A stretch of 64,000 bases of DNA, taken from positions 620,001-684,000 of the forward strand of contig NZ_CP040671.1 of assembly GCF_008386235.1 (NCBI RefSeq). Direction: 5' to 3'. The translations under genes were made by a program, and so were the position numbers. This document shows positions 9,519 through 17,353 of this stretch, one piece after another. Below the pieces are notes generated by a model that was not told the DNA's origin, made no database searches, and was given only the letters and a program-made list of their open reading frames with translations. This stretch comes from Thermosynechococcus sp. CL-1 (lineage in GTDB: Bacteria > Cyanobacteriota > Cyanobacteriia > Thermosynechococcales > Thermosynechococcaceae). How positions within the stretch are numbered: position 1 is the first letter of the stretch; the number at the start of each line of letters is the position of its first letter.

Positions 9519-10228
9519 GGACAAGTCTTGAATTGGGGCGATCGCGGATCAAAGTTGCACTGATAGACCACAGGTGCTTGCCAACTCAAGGGAATTTCCA
9601 AGAGGTCACGGGTACCCGTAATTCCCTGCAAGAGAAAAAGAACAAGGGCAAGGGAATTCAAGCCAATGTGAATCCGCCGCCACCTGAGCGATCGATCTTG
9701 GTAAATCTCCCCCACAATGGCCACAGAAAAAATCATCAGCATCACCGCCGCCAAGCCAAAGTAAAAGTGGGAAACCCACCACTCGTCATCACGGCGAAAG
9801 ACCCCCGGTTGAAAAGCTAGAATGGTCACCCCCATCCCTGAGAGGGTGGCAAAAACAGCACGCCATAGCTTCGATTGAGCACGATACAGCAGCGCCGTTG
9901 CTGCAATGGTGACAACAAACATCAGTGCCACGAGGACAACAGGGAGCGGTTGCAGTGTCTGATTCTCCGCCTGCATCAAGAAGCCCTGAAATCCAAACAC
10001 CACTGAATAGGCCAAGGCCACCAATGTGATGCCAACCACGCCGGCTGCTAAAAGATTGCCCAATTTGACATGCAGGGTGCCCACTGTGGGTGGGATGGTG
10101 GTGTCTTTGAGACGACGCTGCCGCGTTTGCAGAGCAAAGAATGTGGTGATGCCAATGACCGGAAAGACAAATGTGCAGGCCAAGATGGGATGCAACAGCA
10201 AAATGATGTCTTTGAGGTTGAGAAACAT
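9515..10228 (-). CDS. DUF4079 family multi-span membrane protein
   Basis: About 237 residues with six or seven hydrophobic segments. The opening MFLNLKDIILLLHPILAC and the run LLYRAQSKLWRAVFA...FQPGVFRRDDEWWVSHFYFG are typical of the cyanobacterial/plastid DUF4079 family. Conserved His residues in the helices (LLHPILA, WVSHFYFG, RIHIGLN) suggest haem or metal binding as in cytochrome b561-like proteins; this is inference. I chose ATG at 10228, because an upstream start at 10288 would run into the coiled-coil gene. Convergent with ctaE. Confidence 0.82.
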   Translation of the reverse strand: MFLNLKDIILLLHPILACTFVFPVIGITTFFALQTRQRRLKDTTIPPTVGTLHVKLGNLLAAGVVGITLVALAYSVVFGFQGFLMQAENQTLQPLPVVLVALMFVVTIAATALLYRAQSKLWRAVFATLSGMGVTILAFQPGVFRRDDEWWVSHFYFGLAAVMLMIFSVAIVGEIYQDRSLRWRRIHIGLNSLALVLFLLQGITGTRDLLEIPLSWQAPVVYQCNFDPRSPQFKTCP

Positions 10229-10268
10229 ACTGGCTAAGAACGATAAGGCCAGTTTTAAGGTAACGAAT

Positions 10269-10778
10269 CTAGGGGCGGGGCAAATCAAAGAACAGCACTT
10301 TTGTCAGTAAGCCAACTGTGGCCACCAACAGGGTCACTAGGAATCCCCAAAGCCGGGCATCTGTGCCCGCTTGTCGCTTAGAAATATCCTGCAAGGTGGA
10401 CTCTACCGTATCAATCCGCTGCCCTAACTGTACTTCTATGGAATTGATACGCTGCTCCAGTTTGGCCTCCACAGCCTTCATCTGTTGTTCCAGCTTAGCT
10501 TCGACAGCATTGATGCGCTGCTCTAGTTTGGCTTCGACGGCGTTGATGCGCTGCTCTAGCTTAGCCTCCACAGCATTGATACGCTGTTCAAGTTTGGCCT
10601 CGACAGTATCAATTTTGTCCTCAAGCCTTTGGAATTTCTCGTTACTCGTGGCGATGTGAATATCCAGCTTTTTATCCATGGCTTGGATGGCAGCCTGCAT
10701 TGACTGCATATCGGCCTGCATCCCTTGGATAGCATCTAAAACTTGGCTCAATTCGGAACGGCTAACGGGTTCAGTCAT
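10269..10778 (-). CDS. Coiled-coil protein built of 11-residue repeats with C-terminal membrane helix
   Basis: 169 residues. After a helical N-terminus (residues 1-55), residues about 60-125 are a coiled coil of near-identical 11-residue units, consensus EAKLEQRINAV, five to six copies. The DNA repeat is 33 bases and nearly identical between units, so copy number could vary between strains. A hydrophobic segment (WGFLVTLLVATVGLLTKVLFF) near the C-terminus should anchor it with the coil on one side of the membrane. It resembles DUF1640/CCDC90-like or phage-type coiled-coil membrane proteins. Function unknown. Confidence 0.75.
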   Translation of the reverse strand: MTEPVSRSELSQVLDAIQGMQADMQSMQAAIQAMDKKLDIHIATSNEKFQRLEDKIDTVEAKLEQRINAVEAKLEQRINAVEAKLEQRINAVEAKLEQQMKAVEAKLEQRINSIEVQLGQRIDTVESTLQDISKRQAGTDARLWGFLVTLLVATVGLLTKVLFFDLPRP

Positions 10779-10797
10779 GATGCTGATACTTGATTAA

Positions 10798-10870
10798 CGG
10801 ACGTGGAGGGATTCGAACCCCCGACCCTCAGAACCGGAATCTGATGCTCTATCCACTGAGCCACACGTCC
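10798..10870 (-). tRNA. trnR-CCG: tRNA-Arg (anticodon CCG)
   Basis: A 73-nt cloverleaf read on the minus strand: acceptor GGACGTG pairs with CACGTCC, D-arm GCTCAGTGGATAGAGC, anticodon stem CAGA/TCTG enclosing loop TTCCGGT (anticodon CCG), and T-arm with GGTTCGAATCC. Discriminator is G; the CCA end is not encoded. A good -10 (TATGAT, 10880-10885) lies just upstream, close to the livF stop. Confidence 0.97.
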
Positions 10871-10888
10871 AGCCTTCTCATCATAGCA

Positions 10889-11605
10889 TTAACCAAGGTA
10901 GGCTTGCTGAACCCGTGGATCATTCAGGAGATCCGCTGCACGACCGCTGAGGGTCACTTGACCCGCTTCAAGCACATAACCGCGATCGCCCAATTGTAAG
11001 GCTAGGTGCGCATTTTGCTCGACCAGTAGCATTGTCATCCCCTGTTGCCGCAGTTGTGCCAAGATGGCAAAAATTTCCCGTACTAAATTGGGCGCTAAGC
11101 CTAAACTGGGTTCATCAAGGAGCAGTAAGCGAGGACGACTCATCAGGGCACGGGCGATCGCCAGCATTTGTTGCTCACCGCCACTGAGGGTTCCCGCCAG
11201 TTGGTATTGCCGCTCCCGTAGTCTAGGAAAGCGCTTGAGTTGTTCTTCGAGGTCTTGTGCAATCTGCGCCTCATCTCGACGACAGTAGGCACCGAGAAGA
11301 AGATTGTCGCGTACGGTTTGGCGGGCGAGAACCTGACGCCCCTCTGGACAATGGGCAATGCCCAGCCTCACTAATTCATGGGGCGATCGCCCTGCAATCG
11401 ATTGACCGGCAAAGCAAATGGTACCTTCACTGGGAACGAGTTTAGAGATGGCACGCAGCAGGGTGGTTTTGCCAGCACCATTGGCACCCACAAGGGTAAT
11501 GCACTCGCCGGCTGCAATGGCCAGACTCACCTCGCGCAGAGCGCAAATGCCACCGTAGTGGACACTCAGGGACTCAATTTCCAAGATGCGCGCTTGAGAA
11601 GTCAT
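10889..11605 (-). CDS. livF: Branched-chain/neutral amino acid ABC transporter ATPase (LivF/NatE type)
   Basis: 238-residue ABC ATPase: Walker A GANGAGKTT at about residues 39-47, Q-loop near residue 85, signature LSGGEQQ, Walker B LLLLDEPSLGLAP, and the H-loop region. The sequence YVLEAGQVTLSGRAADLL near the C-terminus and the overall length fit the LivF branch (NatE in cyanobacteria) rather than LivG. The matching permeases and binding protein are not in this window, so the subunits are scattered. UrtE, the urea transporter homologue, is the main alternative, but no urt neighbours are present. Confidence 0.82.
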   Translation of the reverse strand: MTSQARILEIESLSVHYGGICALREVSLAIAAGECITLVGANGAGKTTLLRAISKLVPSEGTICFAGQSIAGRSPHELVRLGIAHCPEGRQVLARQTVRDNLLLGAYCRRDEAQIAQDLEEQLKRFPRLRERQYQLAGTLSGGEQQMLAIARALMSRPRLLLLDEPSLGLAPNLVREIFAILAQLRQQGMTMLLVEQNAHLALQLGDRGYVLEAGQVTLSGRAADLLNDPRVQQAYLG

Positions 11606-11608
11606 CCC

Positions 11609-11848
11609 CTAGGCCGTGGTCTGTGATTCCTCCGGGTTGGGGGAGCCACCCCGCGCCTCTTCCCATTCAGCAATAGCGGCATTTTCGGTTTGGGCAGCAG
11701 CACTGGTGACGAGGGCGGAAATTTCCCGAGGAGAGAACCCTTCTTCCAGTAGCTCCATATAGATAGGATGGAGGTTGCGTTGCAGTTCTTTGAAGATGGC
11801 GCGGGCGCGATCGGTATAGCGAAAGTTTTGGTCAAATAAGCTGGCCAT
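11609..11848 (-). CDS. Small conserved acidic helical protein
   Basis: 79 residues (MASLFDQNFRYTDRARAIFK...). Predicted mostly helical with acidic residues towards the end (NAAIAEWEEARGG). It ends 4 bases before the livF start and runs in the same direction, so the two could be co-transcribed. No family recognised with certainty; proteins like it occur as short hypotheticals in cyanobacteria. The upstream nrtD stop is 112 bases away. Confidence 0.6.
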   Translation of the reverse strand: MASLFDQNFRYTDRARAIFKELQRNLHPIYMELLEEGFSPREISALVTSAAAQTENAAIAEWEEARGGSPNPEESQTTA

Positions 11849-11959
11849 CTGAGAAATCCAAGAGCACTGCCACTATCCTAAATCCTATCGGCACACCCAT
11901 TGCCAGTGGTGGCGCGGACTTTTGTTTTCTTTCCCTTGGGCAATGCAAGTAGAAAAAAC

Positions 11960-12781
11960 CTACTCTGCCTCTTCGTCGAGATGATAACGACGATAGAGAA
12001 AGTCAAGGGCATCGTTGCGCAGTTGATAGTAGGTGGGATCTTCGAGGATGCGCTCGCGATCGCGCGGCCGTGGGAAGGGAATTGTCATGATTTCACCAAT
12101 TTTGGCAGCAGGGCCATTGGTCATCATCACTAGGCGATCAGCCAAAAACAGCGCCTCATCAATGTCGTGGGTAATCATCAACACGGTGCAGCGGTGTTCT
12201 TGCCAAATGTTGAGCAGCTCCTCTTGCAGTTCCTCCTTGGTGATGGCATCGAGGGCACCAAAGGGTTCATCAAGAATGAGGATCTCTGGCCGAATCGCAA
12301 GAGCACGAGCGATCGCCACCCGCTGTTTCATCCCGCCTGACAACTGCGCCGGATATTTATTGGCCGCTTCCGCCAAGCCCACCATTGCCAAGTGTTCGCG
12401 GACAATCGCCATCTTTTGCGGACGGGATTTCTCTGGCCAGACAGCATCCACTGCCAGATAAACATTCTCAGCAGCAGTTAACCACGGTAAGAGGGCATAG
12501 TTCTGAAACACCACCATGCGATCAGGTCCCGGCTCCTTGATAGGTTGCCCCTTGAGGCGTACTTCCCCGGTGGTGGGACGCACAAAGCCCGAGACCATAT
12601 TGAGTAAGGTGGTTTTGCCACAGCCAGAGTGACCAATGACGCAGATAAACTCCCCCGCTCGAATATCGAGGGTAATATCCGTCAGCACAGTAAAAGGCCC
12701 CTTCTGGGTGGGATAGACTTTGCTCACCTGCTCTAGGCGCAAAAAGGATTCAGGGGAGACTACGGCAACGGGGGTAGTCAT
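11960..12781 (-). CDS. nrtD: Nitrate/nitrite ABC transporter ATPase NrtD
   Basis: One of two ATPases of the cyanobacterial nitrate/nitrite importer. Walker A GHSGCGKTT, signature LSGGMKQR, Walker B ILILDEPFGALDAITKEEL, plus the D- and H-loops (MITHDIDEAL). C-terminal HLDEEAE. I chose ATG at 12781 (MTTPVAVV), which has AAGGA at a suitable distance; an upstream start at 12817 would add 12 residues. It follows nrtC after about 55 bases. NrtD lacks the extra domain of NrtC, as expected. Confidence 0.95.
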   Translation of the reverse strand: MTTPVAVVSPESFLRLEQVSKVYPTQKGPFTVLTDITLDIRAGEFICVIGHSGCGKTTLLNMVSGFVRPTTGEVRLKGQPIKEPGPDRMVVFQNYALLPWLTAAENVYLAVDAVWPEKSRPQKMAIVREHLAMVGLAEAANKYPAQLSGGMKQRVAIARALAIRPEILILDEPFGALDAITKEELQEELLNIWQEHRCTVLMITHDIDEALFLADRLVMMTNGPAAKIGEIMTIPFPRPRDRERILEDPTYYQLRNDALDFLYRRYHLDEEAE

Positions 12782-12835
12782 GGCTCGGTTTCCTTGGCTA
12801 ATCATCAGCAACTCCAATCATCTGACATATTGGGC

Positions 12836-14812
12836 TTAGGCAGCGCGTGGCACGGGCAAATGCAAGGGAATTTCTGCCATATAGACCTCGTGCTTGATCT
12901 CTAGGCTATTGAGATAGCTAATGGGGTCATCGGCATTAAAGGTGGTGCCATCAAAGAGTTGGATCGGCCCAGTGCGATACTTAATATCCAAGAGTCCCAA
13001 CTCCCGCGCCGCTGTACTAAAGACACTCACCCGACACACCCGCTCGAGAATTTCCACCCAGTTGCGTGGGAAGGGAATCGTGCCCCAACGGGCAATCTGG
13101 GTCATCATCCACAGGTGCTCAGTTCGGCTAGGACGATTCACACCGTCGCCAAAGAACAGATGATGCACAGATCCACCATTTTGATCCACCCCCAGTTCTA
13201 GATACTCAGGGTTGGTAGCCACATAGGCCTTGCGGCTGAGGATTTGCTTAATCTCCTCACTGTGGGCCGGGTCGGCACAGTAACGACAGGCATCTAGTAG
13301 GGCTTTGACTAAAGCAATGTGGGTATTGGGATAAGCCATCGCCCAATCTTCGCGCACGCCTAGGACTTTCCCGGGATGTCCTGCCCAAATGTCAATGTCG
13401 CTGGCAATCGTAAAGCCCACTCCCTCTTTGGCCGCCCGCAGATTCCAAGGATCACCGACGCAATAGCCATCAATACTACCAGAGCGCAGATCCGCAACCA
13501 TTTGTGCCGGTGGAATCGTCTGGAGGTGGACATCATGATCGGGGTGAATGCCCCCTGCCGCTAGCCAGTAGCGCAATAGAAGATTATGCATGGAGGAGGG
13601 ATGCACCATTCCCAAACGGTGGGGGCGATCGCGCGTTTGCAGCAAGTAGCGGTGAAAGTCACTAAGGGTGCGAATCCCCTGCTCGGCAAATTCCTTTTTC
13701 AGCGTGATGCCATTACCATTACGGCTCAGGGTGAGGGCACTGACCACAGGCAGCGGTTGCTCTTCATGACCGCCACAGGTAAACCACACGGGCATCCCCG
13801 CCGGCATCTGAGCGGCATCGAGGTAGCCTGCGGCAATCCCATCCACAATGCCTCGCCAACTGCTCTCGCGTACAAGGGAGACTTCCTCTAGGCCATGGTG
13901 GGCAAAGAACTCCTTTTCGTAGGCAATGGCAATGGGAGCGCAGGCAGTCAAGGGCACAAAGCCAATTTCCAGATTCGTTTTTTCGAGACCATGGCGGGCA
14001 ATGGCCGGTTTGCGACGCGCCTGCAACTGTTTCACCCGTTTTTGCTGGTTGAGGAAATAGATGATTTCACTGCGCAGACTGTAGTAACTGGGGTGTTCGA
14101 CAACGGCCATCCGCTGCCGGGGACGGGGAATATCCACCTCAAGAATGCCGCCAATTTTCGAGCCGGGACCATTGGTGAGCATGACAATCCGATCCGAGAG
14201 CAGCACCGCCTCATCGACATCATGGGTGACCATCACCGCCGTCACCTGCTGGGCTTCGCAGATCTTCATCAATTGTTCCTGCAAATTACCCCGCGTCAGG
14301 GCATCCAAGGCACCAAAGGGTTCGTCCAGCAGCAGCAGCTTCGGCTGAATGGCGAGGGCACGGGCGATCGCCACCCGTTGTTTCTGACCGCCAGAGAGCA
14401 TAGTGGGTGGCTTGTGGGCATGGGGGCGCAACCCCACGAGGTCGATATGGGACTCGACAATTTGCCGCCGTTCAGCCGGAGTGAGGTGATCGAGCACTTC
14501 ATCCACCGCTAGGGCAATGTTCTCGCGTACCGAAAGCCACGGCAGCAGCGAATAGTTTTGAAAGACCACCATGCGATCGGGACCCGGCTGGCGCACCCGC
14601 TGTCCCTCCAACGTCACCACCCCTGAGGTGGGCAGGTCTAAGCCGGCAATCATATTCAGTAAGGTGGACTTGCCACAGCCGGAGTGACCAATCAGCGAGA
14701 TAAACTCCCCCTTTTGAATCGTCAGGTCAATCCCTTTGAGGGCGAGATACTGCCCGCCATTCGTGAGGTCAAAGACCTTCTCCACCTGATCCACAGCCAC
14801 AAAAACGCCCAT
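12836..14812 (-). CDS. nrtC: Nitrate/nitrite ABC transporter ATPase fused to NrtA-like domain, NrtC
   Basis: 658 residues. Residues 1-260 are an ABC ATPase (Walker A GHSGCGKST, signature LSGGQKQR, Walker B LLLLDEPFGALDALTRGNL). Residues about 275-658 form a substrate-binding-like domain homologous to NrtA (LEIGFVPLTACAPIAIAYEKEFF...), including GDPWNLRAA. In cyanobacteria this NrtC domain makes transport sensitive to ammonium. Length agrees with the family (about 660). It lies 9 bases after nrtB in the nrtABCD operon. Confidence 0.97.
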   Translation of the reverse strand: MGVFVAVDQVEKVFDLTNGGQYLALKGIDLTIQKGEFISLIGHSGCGKSTLLNMIAGLDLPTSGVVTLEGQRVRQPGPDRMVVFQNYSLLPWLSVRENIALAVDEVLDHLTPAERRQIVESHIDLVGLRPHAHKPPTMLSGGQKQRVAIARALAIQPKLLLLDEPFGALDALTRGNLQEQLMKICEAQQVTAVMVTHDVDEAVLLSDRIVMLTNGPGSKIGGILEVDIPRPRQRMAVVEHPSYYSLRSEIIYFLNQQKRVKQLQARRKPAIARHGLEKTNLEIGFVPLTACAPIAIAYEKEFFAHHGLEEVSLVRESSWRGIVDGIAAGYLDAAQMPAGMPVWFTCGGHEEQPLPVVSALTLSRNGNGITLKKEFAEQGIRTLSDFHRYLLQTRDRPHRLGMVHPSSMHNLLLRYWLAAGGIHPDHDVHLQTIPPAQMVADLRSGSIDGYCVGDPWNLRAAKEGVGFTIASDIDIWAGHPGKVLGVREDWAMAYPNTHIALVKALLDACRYCADPAHSEEIKQILSRKAYVATNPEYLELGVDQNGGSVHHLFFGDGVNRPSRTEHLWMMTQIARWGTIPFPRNWVEILERVCRVSVFSTAARELGLLDIKYRTGPIQLFDGTTFNADDPISYLNSLEIKHEVYMAEIPLHLPVPRAA

Positions 14813-14821
14813 GATTCCCTC

Positions 14822-15658
14822 CTAGCGATTTGCCGGTGCAATTTTGCTTTGCAGGAAGCCCACCAAGCGATCCAAAATCAGGCCAATGGCACCGATATAG
14901 ACCACCGCCACAATGATTTCCGTGACGTAGTTTTGCTGGTAGGCATCCCAAATAAAGAAGCCAATGCCCGCTACCCCCGACATGACAATTTCAGCGGCAA
15001 TAATCGCCAGCCATGCCAAGCCAATGGCAATCCGCAAGCCGGTGAAAATGTAGGGCAATGCCGAGGGCAAGAGAATTTTCAGAAAGAACGTTTTCTTGGA
15101 GAGCCGCAGTACTCGCGACACATTTTTGTAGTCTTGGGGAATTTCCCGTACGCCCACAGCAGTATTGATCAGAATCGGCCAGATGGAGGTAATGAAGATC
15201 ACAAAGATCGCGGCGGGTTCATTTTGGCGCAACGCCGCAAGGGAGATGGGTACCCACGCCAAGGGTGCCACCATGCGCAGAAATTGAAAGATGGGGTCGA
15301 GGGACTTATTCAGTGCTTTACTGGTGCCCACCAAAATCCCCAGCGTAATTCCGACAATGGCAGCCAAGCCATAGCCTTGGGCAACACGGGTCAAACTAAT
15401 GAGGGTCTGGCGTGCCAACCCCTGATCCAAGGGGCTGTTGTAATAAAAGGGGTGAAAGATCAGATAGCGACTGCGCTCATCGGCAAACACTTGAATCGGA
15501 CCCGGGAGCGAGAGAATTTTGGTTGAAGAGAGAATCTGCCAAACCACCAGAAACCCAATCACACCCATAATTGGTAGGTAAAAATCCGCCCCCTGCTGGC
15601 GCAGAAACTTCATGAGGGGATTGGTATTGCCATTACGGCGCACAGATGCAACAGCCAT
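14822..15658 (-). CDS. nrtB: Nitrate/nitrite ABC transporter permease NrtB
   Basis: Permease of the NrtABCD importer, 278 residues with about six membrane helices starting LPIMGVIGFLVVWQIL. The cytoplasmic coupling loop lies in YKNVSRVLRLSKKTFFLKILLP (the EAA-type region). It is placed between nrtA (31 bases upstream) and nrtC (9 bases downstream). Confidence 0.95.
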   Translation of the reverse strand: MAVASVRRNGNTNPLMKFLRQQGADFYLPIMGVIGFLVVWQILSSTKILSLPGPIQVFADERSRYLIFHPFYYNSPLDQGLARQTLISLTRVAQGYGLAAIVGITLGILVGTSKALNKSLDPIFQFLRMVAPLAWVPISLAALRQNEPAAIFVIFITSIWPILINTAVGVREIPQDYKNVSRVLRLSKKTFFLKILLPSALPYIFTGLRIAIGLAWLAIIAAEIVMSGVAGIGFFIWDAYQQNYVTEIIVAVVYIGAIGLILDRLVGFLQSKIAPANR

Positions 15659-15689
15659 GGAAGTCTCCTATTGAGTAGCAACGAAATGA

Positions 15690-17030
15690 CTAGGACTTGA
15701 CCTTGATTTTGAGGCTGTCCAGATAGGCTTGGGGGTTATCGGGATCAAACTTGATGCCATCAAAGAAGGTTTCCACGCCCCGCGAGTCGGTGGTGGGAAT
15801 TTCAGCCGCTGGCACCCCTAACTCTTTGGCGGCCTCTTGCCAGAGATCGCTGCGGTTGACACGCCCAATCATTTGCTTGATGTTGTCAAAGTCCTTGATT
15901 TTATCGGCGTTGAAGCCCCAGCGCAGGTTTTCAGTCAAGAACCAGAGGTCGTGACTCTTGTAGGGGTAGGAGATACTGTTGCCATTGGGGTCGCGCCAGT
16001 AGAGGGGCCCCATGTTAAAGTCGTTGAAATTCGGTTGACCATCTCCCATGGTGTAGGTGCCTTCATAGGGAGGAGTGAGGATATTGCCGGGAATGTTGAA
16101 ATACTCGCGGCGGCCACAAATTTGAATGAGTTCCGGGCGGTTGGCCTTGTCATCGCACCACTGCTGAGCTTCCATGACGGCTTTCAGGAGCGCTTTGGTG
16201 GCGTTGGGGTGTTTATCGACCCAGTCAGCCCGCACGGCTAGGTACTCTTCGGGGTGGTAGGGCCACATCTGTGCTGTTAGGGTGGCCATAAAGCCAATAT
16301 CATCACTGACAATGCGGAAGGGCCAAGGATCACCGGTACTGAAGGCGTCCATCGTACCATTGCGCATGCCAGCAACTGTTTCAGCAGAAGGAACGGCTAG
16401 GAGTTCGATGTCGCGATCGGGGTCAATGCCATTGGCGGCAAACCAGTAGCGGATCCACAGGTCTTGGTTGGCGTTGGGAAAGGTGTAGGCAGCTTTGAAC
16501 TTGCGGCCATTTTTGGCAGCAAAGCCTTTAATGTAGTCGGGATCGGCGATTTTGAGGTGCAAGCCTTTGCCCTTATTGGCGCCGGAAATGGCAATCCCGT
16601 TGCCCTGGGTATTTAACTGTGCCAAAACGTACATCGGCACTTTTTGATTGTTGAGGGTGATAATGCCTTCGCTGATCAGGTAGGGCATGGGCATCTGCCA
16701 CTGACCACCATCAATCCCGCCGGCAGCAGAGCCAATCACCACATTGTCCCGAGCACTGGCCCAGTTGGCCTGCTTGGAGATTTCAGCATTGGTGAGACCA
16801 TGCTTGGCAAAGAACCCTTTTTCTTTAGCAATAATCAGAGGTGCTGATTCCACAATGGGAATAAAACCTAACTTAATCGTGTCCGTTTCCACTGCCCCCG
16901 TAGTGGTAGTCCCTCCTCCCTGCTGTTGTCCTTGGGGAGTTTCTGCGGGGGCACATCCCTTGAGGGCGATCGCCCCCATGGCGGTAGCAGTGGCAGTCAT
17001 TAGAAAACGACGACGTGACAATTGAGACAT
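15690..17030 (-). CDS. nrtA: Nitrate/nitrite-binding lipoprotein NrtA
   Basis: The substrate-binding component, anchored in the plasma membrane. The N-terminus has a twin-arginine-like SRRRFLM followed by the lipobox ALKGC at about residues 22-26, so Cys26 should be lipidated. A Gly/Thr linker ([13 protein letters not shown]) leads into the mature domain with [23 protein letters not shown] and [13 protein letters not shown]. First gene of nrtABCD; a degenerate NtcA box lies about 145 bases upstream. Usual neighbours nirA and narB are not in this window. Confidence 0.96.
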   Translation of the reverse strand: MSQLSRRRFLMTATATAMGAIALKGCAPAETPQGQQQGGGTTTTGAVETDTIKLGFIPIVESAPLIIAKEKGFFAKHGLTNAEISKQANWASARDNVVIGSAAGGIDGGQWQMPMPYLISEGIITLNNQKVPMYVLAQLNTQGNGIAISGANKGKGLHLKIADPDYIKGFAAKNGRKFKAAYTFPNANQDLWIRYWFAANGIDPDRDIELLAVPSAETVAGMRNGTMDAFSTGDPWPFRIVSDDIGFMATLTAQMWPYHPEEYLAVRADWVDKHPNATKALLKAVMEAQQWCDDKANRPELIQICGRREYFNIPGNILTPPYEGTYTMGDGQPNFNDFNMGPLYWRDPNGNSISYPYKSHDLWFLTENLRWGFNADKIKDFDNIKQMIGRVNRSDLWQEAAKELGVPAAEIPTTDSRGVETFFDGIKFDPDNPQAYLDSLKIKVKS

Positions 17031-17353
17031 AGCGTGACCTATATCGAGAACAGTAAATAGTTGACAAAAAAATCGATTCCCAGACCAACAGGTTGGGACA
17101 GGTTTTCCAATTAGCGGTGACGAAAGACCGAAATTTGGATTGGTAAAAATCTATCACCCCAGCTCGTCAAAAAGACATAGGCCTATACTATAAACTGAGA
17201 TGAACTTTTTTATAGAATTTATAACCTAAGCTAATGTGATTAAGCCCTGCTATTAGCGCCATTTCCCCCCTTGATTAAAGGAGGTGAGGAATGATGACAA
17301 GTCAATTTGTTATTCATTTTTCGATTGAACTTGACTTGAAGGTGCTGGTGTTG
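17031..17353. other. nrtA upstream region, 323 bases without a gene
   Basis: Lies between the sesB stop and the nrtA start, both on the minus strand. It holds the candidate NtcA box and -10 listed separately, an AT-rich stretch at 17190-17345, and no open reading frame I can support. I see no clear sesB terminator, so read-through into nrt is possible. Confidence 0.6.
17148..17188 (-). promoter_or_regulatory. Candidate NtcA-activated promoter of nrtABCD
   Basis: On the minus strand GTA-TAGGCCTA-TGT (17175-17188) approximates the NtcA consensus GTA-N8-TAC with a degenerate second half, embedded in a TAGGCCTA palindrome. TAGATT (17148-17153), matching the TAN3T -10, follows 21 bases downstream, the normal spacing for class II NtcA promoters. 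Two mismatches in the right half-site limit confidence. Confidence 0.5.
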
